A stretch of DNA of 64,000 nucleotides from positions 33,862,758 through 33,926,757 of the forward strand of contig BTRK01000001.1 of NCBI GenBank assembly GCA_036245805.1, in the 5' to 3' direction. The position numbers and the translations under genes were made by a program. Origin of the DNA: Pristionchus mayeri. Its lineage: Eukaryota; Nematoda; Chromadorea; Rhabditida; Neodiplogasteridae. The notes under the pieces are model-generated. The model searched no databases. It was not told where the DNA came from and saw nothing but the letters and a program-made list of their open reading frames with translations. This document shows, piece by piece, positions 12,638-24,432 of the stretch. The number at the start of each line of letters is the position of its first letter. Position 1 is the first letter of the stretch.

Positions 12638-12795
12638 AAGTTGTAAACAGGCTTGTTCTAAACTTGTGTCCATCCCCATACGCTCAAGCATATTTCCAAG
12701 TAGTAAACAAGTCAATCAAACTTGTTTACCCGTAGGAAATTGATTAGAGCGTAGGGGGAGGCACACAAGTTAGAACAAGCATGTTTGCAACATTA
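12638..12795. repeat. Hairpin MITE in SrtC intron 2
   Basis: A compact palindrome of about 157 bp. GTTGTAAACAGGCTTGTTCT at the left pairs with AGAACAAGCATGTTTGCAAC at the right, and inner arms (CTTGTGTCC..CCCCATACGCTC and GAGCGTAGGGGGAGGCACACAAG) continue to a small AAACAAGT loop region. No coding capacity. Confidence 0.7.
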
Positions 12796-13218
12796 GCGAC
12801 CTCACCTGAGTATCTTGTATGTGAGCACGTTCGTCTAAGAAAAGAGCAGTTTTGAAGGGTTCTGGAACAGCTTAAAAATCTCGAGCTCTGTGAAGCCTAC
12901 CGTTTTTAGCACCTTCAATAACATTAAAGAGTTATCAGATTGTTACCTTTGGGCTGTGCCAGACCTTGCACCAATGGAGTCATATACTCAATAATTTCCT
13001 TTCTTGTATAATCAAGATTACAAGAGTTCCACTTTTATAACATATATGTATTGTAGATACTCTACATCCCGTGTGTTTACGTATTCTTCAAGGAGCGAAA
13101 TAAGGCGTGCTATCGAGTAGGAACCTTCTATATTTTTGAAAAATTATTACACCTTCAATTTTGCTTATTCTTATCGCTCAGAAGAGAGTGAATGATGAAT
13201 TGGTTAATAGATAAATTG

Positions 13219-13379
13219 GCACAAAGTCGGATAACCACAGTCGGGTGAACCAAAAATTGCAGCCTTCTGTAAGATTTTCGCATATTTTGTTATTATTTTC
13301 CACAGTGACACGAACTCTTCTGCGAAAATAAGATAGATATTTTGGTTATCGTCCGACGGTGATCATCCGAACTAGTGCA
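13219..13379. mobile_element. Palindromic MITE, copy 2 (SrtC intron 3)
   Basis: Left end GCACAAAGTCGGATAACCAC and right end TCATCCGAACTAGTGC, with the inner CCTTCTGTAAGATTTTCGCA arm shared with copy 1. It sits just upstream of exon 4. Confidence 0.65.
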
Positions 13380-14164
13380 CTTAGATTTTAATTAGAATTA
13401 AAATTAATTGGTTCATTCGAGATCATGCTGTGGCTAGCGGTCGTTGATATGGTCGCCATCTTGTGCATATGGATTATATTTGGTCTTCTCCTCATTAACG
13501 GCGCCGTTTTCTGCTCCAGTCCCTGGTTCATCTACTCCCTTGGTTGTGTGGGGCTGGGTTCGAAAACTCGGATTATGGATTATCTTCATGAGTCATTTAG
13601 GAACTTGGTGTGGCTCCTGCATTGGCTGTCTGTTGCTGGTAATTTTTCGGCTCTTCGAGTTTATGAATATGAGCATGAGAATCGAGGTAGGAACTATTTC
13701 GCCTCTCTCTTAATATCTATATCTCTTTCTCGCGAATTGAAATTTGCAGGCCCACGCGAACGTACTAATCTTGATCTGTTCTTGTTACGCAATGTACAGG
13801 CTTTTTCACCCCTCCTCTTTTACTGAATTCCTGTGAAAATGGCATGTTCTACGAGCCGTACATTGGCGGTGTGCCAACTGAAGTGGTTTGTGACCTTCAA
13901 GAAATCCAGCTCATTAGATTACAGTATGTAAATTGGGCGCACGTTGTAAACAATCTATTCATAGTCACAGCCTCGATTGTTTTATACGTCATACTCATCA
14001 TTCTAGTGAAGATGAAGCAGGTATGTTATCGTTCTCGATTTCGTTTTTTTAGTTCAACAGTTCGAATATTTTGTTTAAGGGAAGGAAGTCATCAGTTTCA
14101 GGAACTGTTCGATTCTCTTCTTGTATACCAGTTAGTTTTTTGTCCTGATTTCAAATCTTGATTC

Positions 14165-15090
14165 ATGGATGCATAGTCTTGGCGTTTCTGAAACTAAATG
14201 TCACATTGTTCACTATGGCCGACATAATCCCCGTAAACTATTCACCATTAACGGTGTTATCTTAAACGAGCCTAGCAATGACCCAAGTAAATGTATCATT
14301 AAAGATCTAGGAGTGCATTTCTCCCCTTCTCTTTCTTTCTCATCCCATATTAGTAAAATTATTTCTAAAGCCCGTACCAAATCTAATCTAATTTTTAAAT
14401 CCTTTCGTAGCAATTCTATTGAGTTATATCTCAAATCGTATAATACTTTCATCCTCCCAAATCTCGAATATTGCTCCATTATCTGGAATCCTATACATAG
14501 TGTAGCATTGACTAAAGAGCTTGAAAGAGTTCAGCGTGACTATACCCGCAGAATGTATGTACGCTGTTCCCTCCCTCCTATATCATATAAACATCGGCTC
14601 CATGAGCTTAATCTAATGACTTTAGAACGCCGTAGGTTCATAATTGATATATTATTCCTCCATTCGATTATCCACAGCCGTTATTCTCTTGATATTTCTT
14701 CTCTACTTACACGCGCGCCACTCACTCGCCCCCTCAGAAATGCACACCCACTTCGTATATCTTTACCTTTCATACCAAATAATTCTAGTTCCACTCTTGT
14801 ATCTAGAACCATGTCCATTTGGAATGCTCTTCCCATAGAATATGTTAGTTCTTCGCATAGTGTATTTTCTAGTTACATCCGTTCACAACCCCCCACTTTT
14901 TATCCCCCGTCTATTATTGCCACTCGGTTTGATCTTTGATCCCGTCCCCTCCCCTACCCTTGCTGCCTAGCAACCTTCAACCGATTCGATCCAATCGACG
15001 GACATCCGTTTCTTGTATACCCTCTCGTTATTTCTTGAAGTCCCACCTAACGGAATAAACGAATGAATGAATGAATGAATGAATGAATAG
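14165..15090 (+). mobile_element. 5'-truncated non-LTR retrotransposon (LINE) in SrtC intron 8
   Basis: A 256-residue open frame (14169-14939) is the C-terminal part of a LINE reverse transcriptase. It shows KDLGVHFSPSLSF-x-x-HI, the LPNLEYCSIIWNP block, LERVQRDYTRRM and the LE-RRR-FIIDI segment typical of CR1/jockey-like thumb and C-terminal regions. The palm with the YADD-type motif is missing. The copy ends in a tetranucleotide tail (TGAA/GAAT)n at about 15059-15088, a usual LINE 3' end. It is inserted in the sense direction of SrtC. No target duplication could be assigned. Confidence 0.85.
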
Positions 15091-15534
15091 TGTAGTACAT
15101 GCATCCATCAGTGAAATTTAGGGTTTCGAATAAAAACTTGTATATAACATTTTAAAAAATACTCAGTACGACTTTGGCTTGTGAGTAAGAAGATCATATT
15201 TTCGATTTTAAAAAAAGAAACTCCAATTTTATGGCGGAAAAATTTTTAAAAAATCAAATGCGATTTTTTCAGATTTTCATTCAAGTTACGCTCATCTGCG
15301 TTATCAATGCACTTTCTTCATTTATGTAAGACCTTTTCTTTAAAATTTAATGCAACGATATATTTTTAAAAAAATTGAAATCGTTTGAGATACCTTTCTA
15401 TGAACTTCTTTCACACACCGCCGATTATGAACATTCTGGGACACTCCAGCTGGCAGCTGTCTCATGGTATGCATATATTTGTATAAATTATTTTGAAATA
15501 TTGAAAATTATAATGTTTATTTACTAAATTTATA

Positions 15535-16335
15535 TACGACCCGTTTAATCTGTCAGAAATGTGCGAGAAAAGTTGCGTAAAAAGTTCGCGAACTTCTGAG
15601 GTGCGTAAAAACAGTTTCTCTCAAAACACACTCTCTCTCTCTTTCTCTAACCACCTCGTTGAAAAGTTCACGAAAATTTCAACGAACTCGATGAAAAAGA
15701 TGGATCAAAATCTGCGAGAAAAGTTAGGGAAAGGAGAGAGAGCGCGCGATCGGAGAGAGGGAAAAGGAAGCTGTGGTTGTTTACTTCCTTTTCCCTCTCA
15801 CGGCTCGTTAGGACAATGAAGGCGCAGACTTGAAAGTCACGCGTCGCATGGCTGTTCCAGCGCTCTCGATTTATTCAATCCACCAACATTTATTATATTT
15901 TTCAGTGAGGGAGTTACTTAACGAAGGCATCGCGCCGTGGGGGAAGCCCTCGTTGAGGGAGAAGAGAGGGAGAAGCCCTCGTTTCGCAGGTGGAGGGCGC
16001 GCTCTCATTAATAGGCAGGCGAGAGGGCGCGCTCTAACTGCGCCGGGTCAGAGTGAGGGCAGAGGGGCGCGATGCGTGCGTTCAAGGGCTACCTTAACGA
16101 GCCGTGCTCTCTCCGATCGCGCGATCTCTCTCCTTTCTCTGGCTTTTCTCGCAGATTTTCATCCACCTTTTTCATCGAGCTCGTTGAAAAGTTCGTGAAC
16201 TTTTCATCGAGGTGGTTAGAGAAAGAGAGAGAGAGAGAGTGTGTTTTGAGAGAAACAGTTTTTACGCACCTCAGAAGTTCGCGAACTTTTTGCGCATCTT
16301 TTCTCGAACATTCCTGACAGATTAAACGGGTCGTA
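15535..16335. mobile_element. Foldback element FB3 in SrtC intron 10
   Basis: Ends TACGACCCGTTTAATCTGTC and its complement are flanked by TA (15533-15534, 16336-16337). Arms of about 270 bp carry a (CT)n tract and the blocks GTTCGCGAACTTCTGAGGTG and GATCGCGCGATC. A second pair of complementary arms (about 15797-15960 with 16430-16565) interlocks with this one, so the region is a composite. No transposase frame is present; the open frames inside are products of the repeats. Confidence 0.75.
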
Positions 16336-16710
16336 TATTTACTCCACGGCTGAAAGTAGTCGGAAAAGACATGCAACGCACATCTGACGAGATTAGTGCG
16401 CGCATCTCACCAGCCTATTTATGCGAGCGCATGATCTGCTTGAGAAACGAGGACTTCCAACTGTCTCTAACGAAGCGATGCCGCCGTTAAGCAACCCTCT
16501 CACTGAAAAAATAAAATAAATATTGGTGTGTCTATGGATTCATTGTCCTAACTAGCCGTGACTCATACACTTCAATACATATGAATCAAATTTAATAAAA
16601 AATAAATAAACAAATTTAATCAAATTTAATAAATCAGGCGCGACCCCCGTCATATATATCTTTCTCAATAAGACAGTCAAGAACCATTTAAAGTGAGTTA
16701 TCTGCTTATT

Positions 16711-17321
16711 ATCTTCGGTGAAGAACTATGACGTGATTCCGCCCTTGTTATATCTAACATGGAAATGGTCTGAGGACACATATCCCGATCATCACCAAAA
16801 TTTCGCGGTAGACTAAATCGACTGCGCTGATTTCAAATCCGTTTTCAAAATCTGCGAACTAGGCCGTTGAAAAAATCGATATTTTTCTCTTGAGAGAAAG
16901 GAGATTCTCCTAGCCCTTCTCCATATGCTTCGGTGGCCTAGTGGGGTGGCTGTAGGGGTTGCGCCCAGCCACTGGTGGTTCGGACCCCCGCCCCTTCATT
17001 ATCATTTTGCTCCTTTTTCATTTGACTGTTTTCAATGATAAAGTATGAACAATTATTTTTTAAAAGTTTTTATTGAAACCTACTCTCAAAACAAGCCCAA
17101 TGGTAACCAAATGTGTTTGGTTATATTGAGAAATGATATTATCAATCATAGTGTAAATATCGATTTTTTCAATGACGCAGTTTGCAGATTTTGAAAGCGG
17201 ATTTGAAATCAGCGCACTCGATTTAGTCTACCGTGAAACTTTGGTGATGATAGGGATATGTGTCCTCAGACCATTTCCATGTAAGACGGCATGATGTCAT
17301 AGTTCTCATCCGACCTAGTGC
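16711..17321. mobile_element. Long palindromic MITE, copy 3 (downstream of SrtC exon 11)
   Basis: The right end reads TCATAGTTCTCATCCGACCTAGTGC and the left end is a diverged complement starting near TTCGGTGAAGAACTATGACG. Arms of about 200 bp contain GGTCTGAGGACACATATCCC and its complement. The loop carries a GC-rich patch (16926-16998) with pol III-like boxes. The ends tie it to the CACTAGGTCGGATGA MITE family. Confidence 0.65.
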
Positions 17322-17386
17322 AGGATAAAATGTAAAAAAACAAATTCCAGGTGTCTATTCGAAGGATCGAAGATGAAAGTAATTAA

Positions 17387-19518
17387 CACAGTGCTGAGGT
17401 TCGTTACAAATGCATGGGTTTTTTTCCAAAATACTATGTGCTTCCTAGGTTATAATTCAAATGCAATTTCATATCTCCGTGCCATGTAAAGCTATAGAAA
17501 TTCCAATTTTTAAATAATATAATAATTTTGATTCCCCAGTCAATAGATCTACAATGAACAGCGCAATGAAATTGCGAAATTGCGGAAGTTCAGATGATTT
17601 TCTAAAAATAACACAACACAACTGCAGAGCCTCCCGGTCTTCATCTGTCATGCACCTAACATAATTGCTCAATTGCCTTTGTTCTTTTGAATATTTTGGG
17701 TACCAAAAAATATCTTCATCGTTTTATCCTGTCAATACCGCAATAGATCACGTTATTCCCTTTTTGTATTTATCAAATGAATTTGTTCACAATATTGTCG
17801 TCTTGTAAAAAAGGTTCCAACAATCCAAATTAACCATGTACTAGAACAGAACAAAGCGTCGTCGATGAAAATTAGCTGGAAGAAGATCCAGATGCACATT
17901 ATAGCGACCATATCGACGAAGTCCATCCAGATTATGATCTTAAACGTGAAAAATAAATATTTACATAATTTTCACCAAGGAAAAGTAAAAAAAGGTAAAG
18001 GTGCAGCCACATCAAGAGATTTAGGCAAAATACGATAGCACTAGTAGTTTCAGTTCGGTGAGGCAGAGCACGGCTTTGATACTCGGCAGAACCATTTATC
18101 ATCATTTGTTAACACATTTCCCCATCGGTCTAGAGAGTGTATAGGAAACATTTACTGAAATTTCGTACTCTAATTCCCAGTCATCCCTCGACCAGTCCTC
18201 TTTCATGTGATTTAACATGCGCTGGAAATATCGCCGGATTCCGAGAAAATCACGAGCAATTTCTTTCCTGATAATGATAATTACTTAACAATCTCTGGAA
18301 ATTCCAGTTGTATACAACACACAGGGAAAGGAACTCTTTTTTTCCATTTTGCACACACTCTCATTTTCCTGATAGTCGAGAGAGCACGCAGCATGAAGAG
18401 AGTAATTTCTGAACAACCACTGTCTATAAAAGACTTAATTTTCCACTGATTCATTCAGCTGTAGTTCAGACACCAAATTTTCCCTGAGATTACTGATCAC
18501 TCAACAGGTAACTTTAATTGATCGAATAAGATGTTATTAATAAATACCATAAGACTATATTCCCGAGATTTTTAACCGAGTATTGGCGAGCAGGTTGAAT
18601 GGCACGATCGCCGCCGGATAAGCTGCCTGATTTGCTCTTCTATAGAACTTTCACGGAATCATTTTTGACACTGTTGGAAATTGCTGTGAACAAGGGGGAA
18701 AGACAATGTTGGTTATCATCCGATATGGTACCGTTGGGTAGCGAAGGTCAGGGAACGATCGAGAGAGAGCGTGCGCTAATGAATATCTAGTTTGTTAAGG
18801 TAATTCAGTAATAGGTTCACATCACTTCTTTCGCAAACGGTCCTTTAACAGTGATCTCCCAATAGACGCAAACCTCAGGAATAGACTACAATTAGAAGCA
18901 AAGATTTTACTCTGAAAAAGCCAATTACCAACTTTCAGGGATCTGATCTAATTTTATCTTCTCATTAAGTCAGAATACATTTCCTGATCTGCTTCGCAAT
19001 TAGATCTAACCGTGAATCATGTGAGCAATGGTATTTATAGTCATACGACAATAATATCATAAAGATAGTTTCAAAGTATGTATCAACCTCTCACAACGAG
19101 TATGTCGGAAATATTGGCAATGTTGTGAGCTGAACTAGATCGAAAACAAGAATTATTTGATAGATCATAGTGCCCACATCCGAAATTCTCTCCTAACATT
19201 ATGAAACTGTAACAAATAAGTTCCCCGAATCTACTAGAATTCATGATCACGAGATTGAATTCTGGGGAAAGCATGCGTCAACACTAAACAATAAATCATG
19301 CGGTTAGTTTATGAGTCGCCTAGATTCTTGATGTTCAACGAAAGAAAATACAATTTACATTTATCGCCAGCATATCAATCAGAGGGTATCGAATATAGTT
19401 CGAGGAACGATACCACATTCCCTTCATTCTACACACATTCTCTCTCTGCCAGTCCAGTATTGAGAAAGCGGAAAGAATGAAGAGGACATGGCACGCTGAT
19501 CGAACTGTAGCTTCGAAA
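17387..19518. other. SrtC-SreF intergenic region
   Basis: AT-rich and without a convincing gene; short open frames lack family motifs. The only identified item is a degenerate palindromic MITE at about 18598-18740. Confidence 0.45.
18598..18740. mobile_element. Palindromic MITE, copy 4 (degenerate)
   Basis: The left part has CGCCGGATAA and TCTTCTATAGAACTTTCACG; the right part has GGTTATCATCCGATATGG. Block order and spacing match copies 1 and 6, but the outer ends have decayed. Confidence 0.5.
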
Positions 19519-21935
19519 TCACTCGTTCCATTGACTATACAGCGACTCGAAGTGTCTTCTGGTAATAGCATCGGCTAGCTCAAGGCTGCCGACACGGCTG
19601 CCTCGGGACAATTTCGAATAGGGCATGAAATCGCCTGCACGTCTCCGAAACGTTTTCACGCGATAGACGATCAGGAACGGGTAGATGTAGCCGTAGCAGA
19701 TGCACACCTTAACGTTTCGCTTCATATGCGCATATATCATATATAAAGCGCAAAATTCGTGTGTTTTCAGTTCTCCAATGGAAATAGGGAGATGGGAAGG
19801 GAAAACGAGCAAACCAAAAAAAAATAAAGTAAGCTGGTTTACTGAGTAATAATTCATGAATCCAATTAAGTTAACTAAATATTGATTAACTTACAAATCG
19901 CAGCAGAAAATGCATGTCGTTAGAGTAGTTATCGTCTCCATATTCAGACAAAAGAGTAAGAATGAAGAAAATGGCTTTAACAGTCAACGCCATAGCACAG
20001 ATGGGAAGAATGGCCCGGGTGAGCTCGATCACACCTCGAACCTCAATAAGAACACAATATATTTTATAAATGTTAAAGAGCATAATACAAACATTCGCTC
20101 CTGAGAAAAAAACTTGAGAATATGCTATTCTCAAGATAATGTATGATTGTAAAAAAATACCTCAAAACGCGAATTGAGATTAACCGTGGCGAATTTGGTG
20201 ATGTAGTAGTGCTCGCTCTTGCGCTTGCAGGAACGCAGTAACTGCAGATGCAAAGGTTATCTAGCGAGGAGAGAAATCGAGTGCGATGAATACTTCAAGA
20301 TGAAGATTATGAAGATGGCTTAATTCCCTTTCGGTTCTTTGTTATTTTTGTATGATACCAGCATTGTATTTTTTTCGACCTGTATACATGTACAAAAATG
20401 ATGATGATGATGATCTAAGATCGATTCATCGAACGATCAATCACTTTAACAATCGAGCAATTGATGATTAAGGATGCATCGATTAAGCAGACAAATTCTT
20501 AACTATTGAATAGGCCAGTATCTATTAATAACACTATTCGCTAGAGCTTGATTACTTCCGGGTCATTAATGATAACTCGTAACAAACGCTACTTAACTAG
20601 AGCGAAGATCAAACTCTATTGGCTCATATAATTGTATACGATAAATGTAATCAAATATCAGACCATTAATGAGAATGCCTCTTGGACAGCAACAAATGCA
20701 GAGCAGGCTATTTTCAGCGACTCTGAATGGCTTTATTTGTCACATTGACTGGCAATTAATTTACCGTATTGCATAGCAAACACCACAGGAATTGTGACGA
20801 GGATCTGAATTACGAAATTGCATATACCTTACCATAAACTGAAAGCTTTTTTGACTGGCGCTTTCGATTCGAATGAGATTTTGACAGTTTCTGTGCAATC
20901 GAAATACAAGGTCTTTACACTAAAAAGATTTCCGAAATTTCCAGAAGAAAAATTTTTACGACCAAAAAATAGGTATTCGTTGACTTGTCCGTCTGTCCAC
21001 AGTATACCTTAGCGTTGGGTCAGATGGTGTGTCAGATTAATGATTTCATCGGAGGATGGATGAAAATCATCGATACCGTAACAATACCGTACCCAAAGCC
21101 TACAGTAACCCAGCGCGCTGGGTCAGACGCTAGGTCAGATTTATGATTTCGTTACTAACTCTAGAGAACACGTTAATATTGTACTCCTTCCGTATTTGAA
21201 AGCTTCCGTAACCTGTGGCAGTGGGTCAGGCACTGGGTCAGATTCATGATTTCTAATTTTCCAATGCACTCTAACGTTAGAAGAGGCGTAGTTGCCCACT
21301 AGTTATGATTCAAAAATATTTAAAAATATTATATTTTGAAAGTTTGCTCACCTCCATAATTAGAGCGATGAGAAATGTTAATGAGAAGGATACAGATCTT
21401 TGCTCATAGTAGCTCGGATGGTAGCAAAGCAGCAATCTCTCAGTTATGATTAGAAAGAAGGAGCATGCGCACATGAAATAGCCCGCTTGGTGGAAGAACA
21501 CACCGGGAAAGAAATATACTAAACGAGAAATTTAGGGTCAGGGAAAGATCAAAGACCAACATTGTTCTTTTCCGAGTGGTCGGTTAGTCAGTATCATCCA
21601 CACGTTTATGTAGATTTGCGAGGTTCCGCAAATAAGAATGCAGACCACGTTGGTGCAAAACAGAGCTCTGAACAGAAGTTTTAGTTTTAGTGACATTACA
21701 GGTCTTCTCCATGAATCAACAGGTTAAGACTCTTACAGAACGCCGCAACGACTAATTTCAAATTTTCTACACAAAAATAAGATATGACCTGAATTTCGGG
21801 AGCTTACCTGCAAACATTGTGAAGTTGCGATGAGGCAATTAGAAGCAGCAGGACAATATTCAGCATCATTCCAGGAATAACAGGAATGAGCTCGGCGAAG
21901 GCCAGTGAAGCAGGTTGTATCGCTAGAGAAGACAT
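19519..21935 (-). CDS. SreF: Sra-superfamily (Sre-like) serpentine receptor, intact
   Basis: Eight exons on the minus strand: 21808-21935, 21561-21667, 21352-21518, 20765-20804, 20664-20722, 20161-20241, 19895-20041, 19519-19707. They total 918 nt (305 aa) and phases close. TM1 is ELIPVIPGMMLNIVLLLLIA. The TM3 exon has GYFMCACSFFLIITERLLL followed by YHPSYYEQR; an E-R...YE signature is typical of Sra/Srab/Sre receptors. TM6 is VRGVIELTRAILPICAMAL, and the C-tail ends RRHFESLYSQWNE, resembling the F-x-x-L-x-x-x-W end of Sre proteins. Assignment to Sre rather than Srab is tentative. Start ATG 21935 precedes TM1 directly, as in the paralogue SreG. The split of exons 4/5 by a short intron is shared with SreG. 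Inferred role: chemosensory GPCR, ligand unknown. Confidence 0.85.
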
Positions 21936-23315
21936 GCGTAATGATTCCTGGAAGAAGGATTGTTTAGAGGAATGTCACTATGAAACACATCCAGTCTCGT
22001 GACTCAGGTGCTTTTCTTTGCAGGAGCAGTGACACAATAGCGGTAATAATACGATAAATAACGCGTAATCAGGCTGAGATGCGAAAGGAGAGAGGTGAGC
22101 ATGGGCTAGAATACACTTGTGGCACACTGGTCAGAATACACTTGTCAGATATGGCGACAAAGGTAGATCACCGTCGTCAAGATATTACTAGCTAGTGCAG
22201 TTCGGTGATGCCAGTTAATGAAGGTTAAAAGCAAATCTAAGATGATTGTAGAGATGAGCATTCAAAGCGTGGCATTAACAGTGGGTATAATAAGATAATA
22301 GGCGGAAGTAGACAGGGAGACGGGGGAGGAGATGAGAATAGATGCATCACACATTTGATTAGTCACTGCCAGAGAACCTAACCTTCTTCTAGGGAATATT
22401 GCATTCCACTCCCTTGTTGCCGACCCGAATGAATATGGGGATTGCACTGATATGGTTGGGGATAGAACTTTTCGATGATGTCAACGAGAGGAGTTAATAG
22501 GAGGAAGTTACTAAGCCAGTGGATGGTAGTGTCAAGTGATTCGTTGATAGGCGACCACGCTAATCGGGAAGTGATATCGGCTGCAAAACTACTTATAAGT
22601 GCGGTCTAACGTGTTTCTAGGAACGCTACCTTCCACTACCAAGTTACCAACCCGGAGTTGATCTACTGGTAAAGTATAAGCCGGTGAGTAAGAAACCACA
22701 TAAGAAATTACCAGAAACGAACAATTGGATAAGAGAGATTATTCGATCATCTTTGAGAAATGCCCCCCCCCAGCAAGTGAGACAGATATTTAATGGATAC
22801 AAAAACTGTGGTTACAGTGTAATAGTCACATGGGGGGAACGTAGTATCAAGAAGTATAAACAAACTTATTGGATATTAGATAGTAGCCGACCAGAATCTT
22901 TCCCTATCTCGTATCGGCAACATTCTAGTCGTCTCTCCCACAAGCACAGCTGTCTCGGATTGGTAGAATGCGGATAAAAATAGAAATACGGAATACAGAA
23001 TATTTATCAGGGTTGGAATTGTTGCGCGGACCATTTTTAAAGAACAGTTAGTAATGGGAAGAGAAAATAGAGTGGGAAATGTTGTCGACCAAACACGAAA
23101 GCATTTCTCTATGAATTTAGAGTGGAGAGGGGGCTAAGTATGCCGATGAAATGGAAAAGGTCTGATTCTCCAAAAGATCTCGGATGAATTGAACAATATT
23201 CTGTTTTGGAATCAAGAAAAAAATTCATGTGTTCTTTTTTCGCGGTTCCAAAACATGTGTACGAAAAAATATCTCCATCACGTCCAAGTACCGATAGATT
23301 GCGTAAAATTGAGCC

Positions 23316-23515
23316 TATAGTTCTGCTAAGGGCATAGGTAACGGTACATCCCGTCTTCGAGACTGGGCTAGCGGGAGAACGCTACTAGGCCATTGTCAAT
23401 TTGGCGTATTCAATCCGCCCAGGTGATCTAGTCACCTGCGTGATCTGCGTGATCTAGTCACGGCTACCAATTACCCGTTCCTAATGAGTAAGCGTCTTGG
23501 TAAAGCAGCTATATT
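23316..23515 (-). repeat. SINE-like interspersed repeat, copy 1
   Basis: It shares with 45568-45762 and 52448-52612 the blocks GAGACTGGGCT-x-GCGGGAGAAC, CTAGGCCA-TGT, CACCTGCGTGATCTAGTCAC and CTACCAATT-CCCGT. This copy has lost the clean GGTAAA tail and has an internal small duplication of GCGTGATCT. Confidence 0.65.
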
Positions 23516-23665
23516 TCTAATAATCGTCCAACAAGTACAGGTGAGCTTGCGATTATGACTACATGTACTTCCTTGGATAATTTGATTTCGCGAGTAGCCC
23601 AAGAACCAGGAATTGGCACGAGATAAATTGGGCACTGGTAGAGAATAATCGGTAAGGATTCCTAG

Positions 23666-23721
23666 GCGCTAGGCCGGATGAGAACTATGACGTGACGTCA
23701 TAGTTTTCATCCGTCGTAGTG
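23666..23721. mobile_element. Palindromic MITE, copy 5 (minimal, about 55 bp)
   Basis: An almost perfect palindrome: GCGCTAGGCCGGATGAGAAC, then TATGACGTGACGTCATAG, then TTTTCATCCGTCGTAGTG. It consists essentially of the two family ends joined with no interior. Confidence 0.65.
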
Positions 23722-23888
23722 ACGGATTCCCAATTCAACCATTGGCCCGTTCGATAGTTTTATGATCTACCGAACTCCGCCCCACGCCAGAGTCGAACCA
23801 CATTGGCCGCCCCTGAGACTTCTCCTCGTGGAAAAGTACTACGTTTTCTCAATTGTAATATCAATACAAATACATTGATTGAAAAGGG

Positions 23889-24199
23889 ACAGATGGAGGA
23901 ATGACCGCGTGAGAGGGATTACCAAGCTGAGAGACTGGAATGAGGAAGGATTGAAACGAAAAGCGCGCTGGGCCCTCAAGATCAGAAGAATGGGAGTGGA
24001 ACAGTGGAGCCGTGCGACAACTGTCTGGACTCCATTCAATAGGACTCGTCCCCCCGGAAAGCCTCGCGCGCGATGGAGAGACGACCTATCCCGAGCTATT
24101 GGCAGCCATTGGTGGAGTGCAACTTATGAAGACTACCGACCTATCATCTTCTGAGCGTTTCCGCCTGATAAGATAAATTGATTGATTGATTGATTGATT
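23889..24199 (+). mobile_element. 3' fragment of an RTE-type LINE with (ATTG)n tail
   Basis: The frame ending at 24154 reads RARWALKIRRMGVEQW, then TVWTPFNRTRPPGKPRARW-R-DDL and ends in a WW...Y-x-R segment. This R-W...R-M...W-P...G-R-P-RW-DD layout is the C-terminus of RTE/BovB-like endonuclease-reverse transcriptases. A tail of five ATTG units follows (about 24178-24199). The bases ATTGATTGAAAAGGG occur on both sides (ending 23888 and 24208), consistent with a target duplication merged into the tail. Heavily 5'-truncated and not active. Confidence 0.8.
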
Positions 24200-24291
24200 G
24201 AAAAGGGTATACAATTTCTATTCATCATAAATAGATGGAAAATGATTGGTAAATACATGGAAAATTCCATGAATTCTATATCGATGATTTA

Positions 24292-24432
24292 GGCACTACG
24301 CCGGATGAGAACCGGCGGATGAGAACTAAAAATGGGACCCTTCTGTAGAATTTTTACAGAAGCATGTTTAACACTTTGGGTATCTATTCTGAACATTCTG
24401 GAGAAAGATACTTTTATGATTCTCGTCCGACA
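24292..24432. mobile_element. Palindromic MITE, copy 6
   Basis: The left end GGCACTACGCCGGATGAGAA is followed by a partial duplicate (CCGGCGGATGAGAACTA) and ATGGGACCCTTCTGTAGAAT. The right end TATGATTCTCGTCCGAC is shortened. Same block order as copy 1. Confidence 0.65.

Larger units (their letters stand above)
12355..16696 (+). pseudogene. SrtC: Srt-type receptor with a 2-nt deletion in exon 6
   Basis: Exons: 12355-12431, 12515-12611, 13057-13116, 13422-13557, 13601-13686, 13750-13885, 13925-14020, 14080-14130, 15273-15325, 15390-15466, 16638-16696. All junctions and lengths match SrtA and SrtB except exon 6, which is 136 nt instead of 138. The lesion lies at about 13796-13801: Y-I-T-F-F-T-P of the paralogues becomes a shifted frame that stops a few codons later, while the downstream codons are well preserved (CENGMFYEPYIGGVPTE, then TM6 VNNLFIVTAS). 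Everything else is Srt-like (GTWCGSCIGC, WQLSHG, LNKTV). Either this is a young pseudogene or there is a base-calling error. As in SrtA, exon 11 ends in AAG-TGA. A twelfth-exon relic is at 17351-17386. Intron 8 carries a LINE fragment and introns 2, 3, 10 and the 3' flank carry palindromic elements. Confidence 0.82.

Noticed and set aside
15559..16376. Several 80-120 codon frames rich in R, S and E
   Set aside because: They come from (CT)n/(GA)n tracts and inverted arms of FB3.
16926..16998. Possible tRNA gene
   Set aside because: A and B boxes look tRNA-like, but the acceptor and T stems do not pair. Kept only as a relic in the findings.
22684..22977. 97-codon open frame
   Set aside because: No motif, no splice context and a non-ATG start; it lies in repeat-rich spacer.
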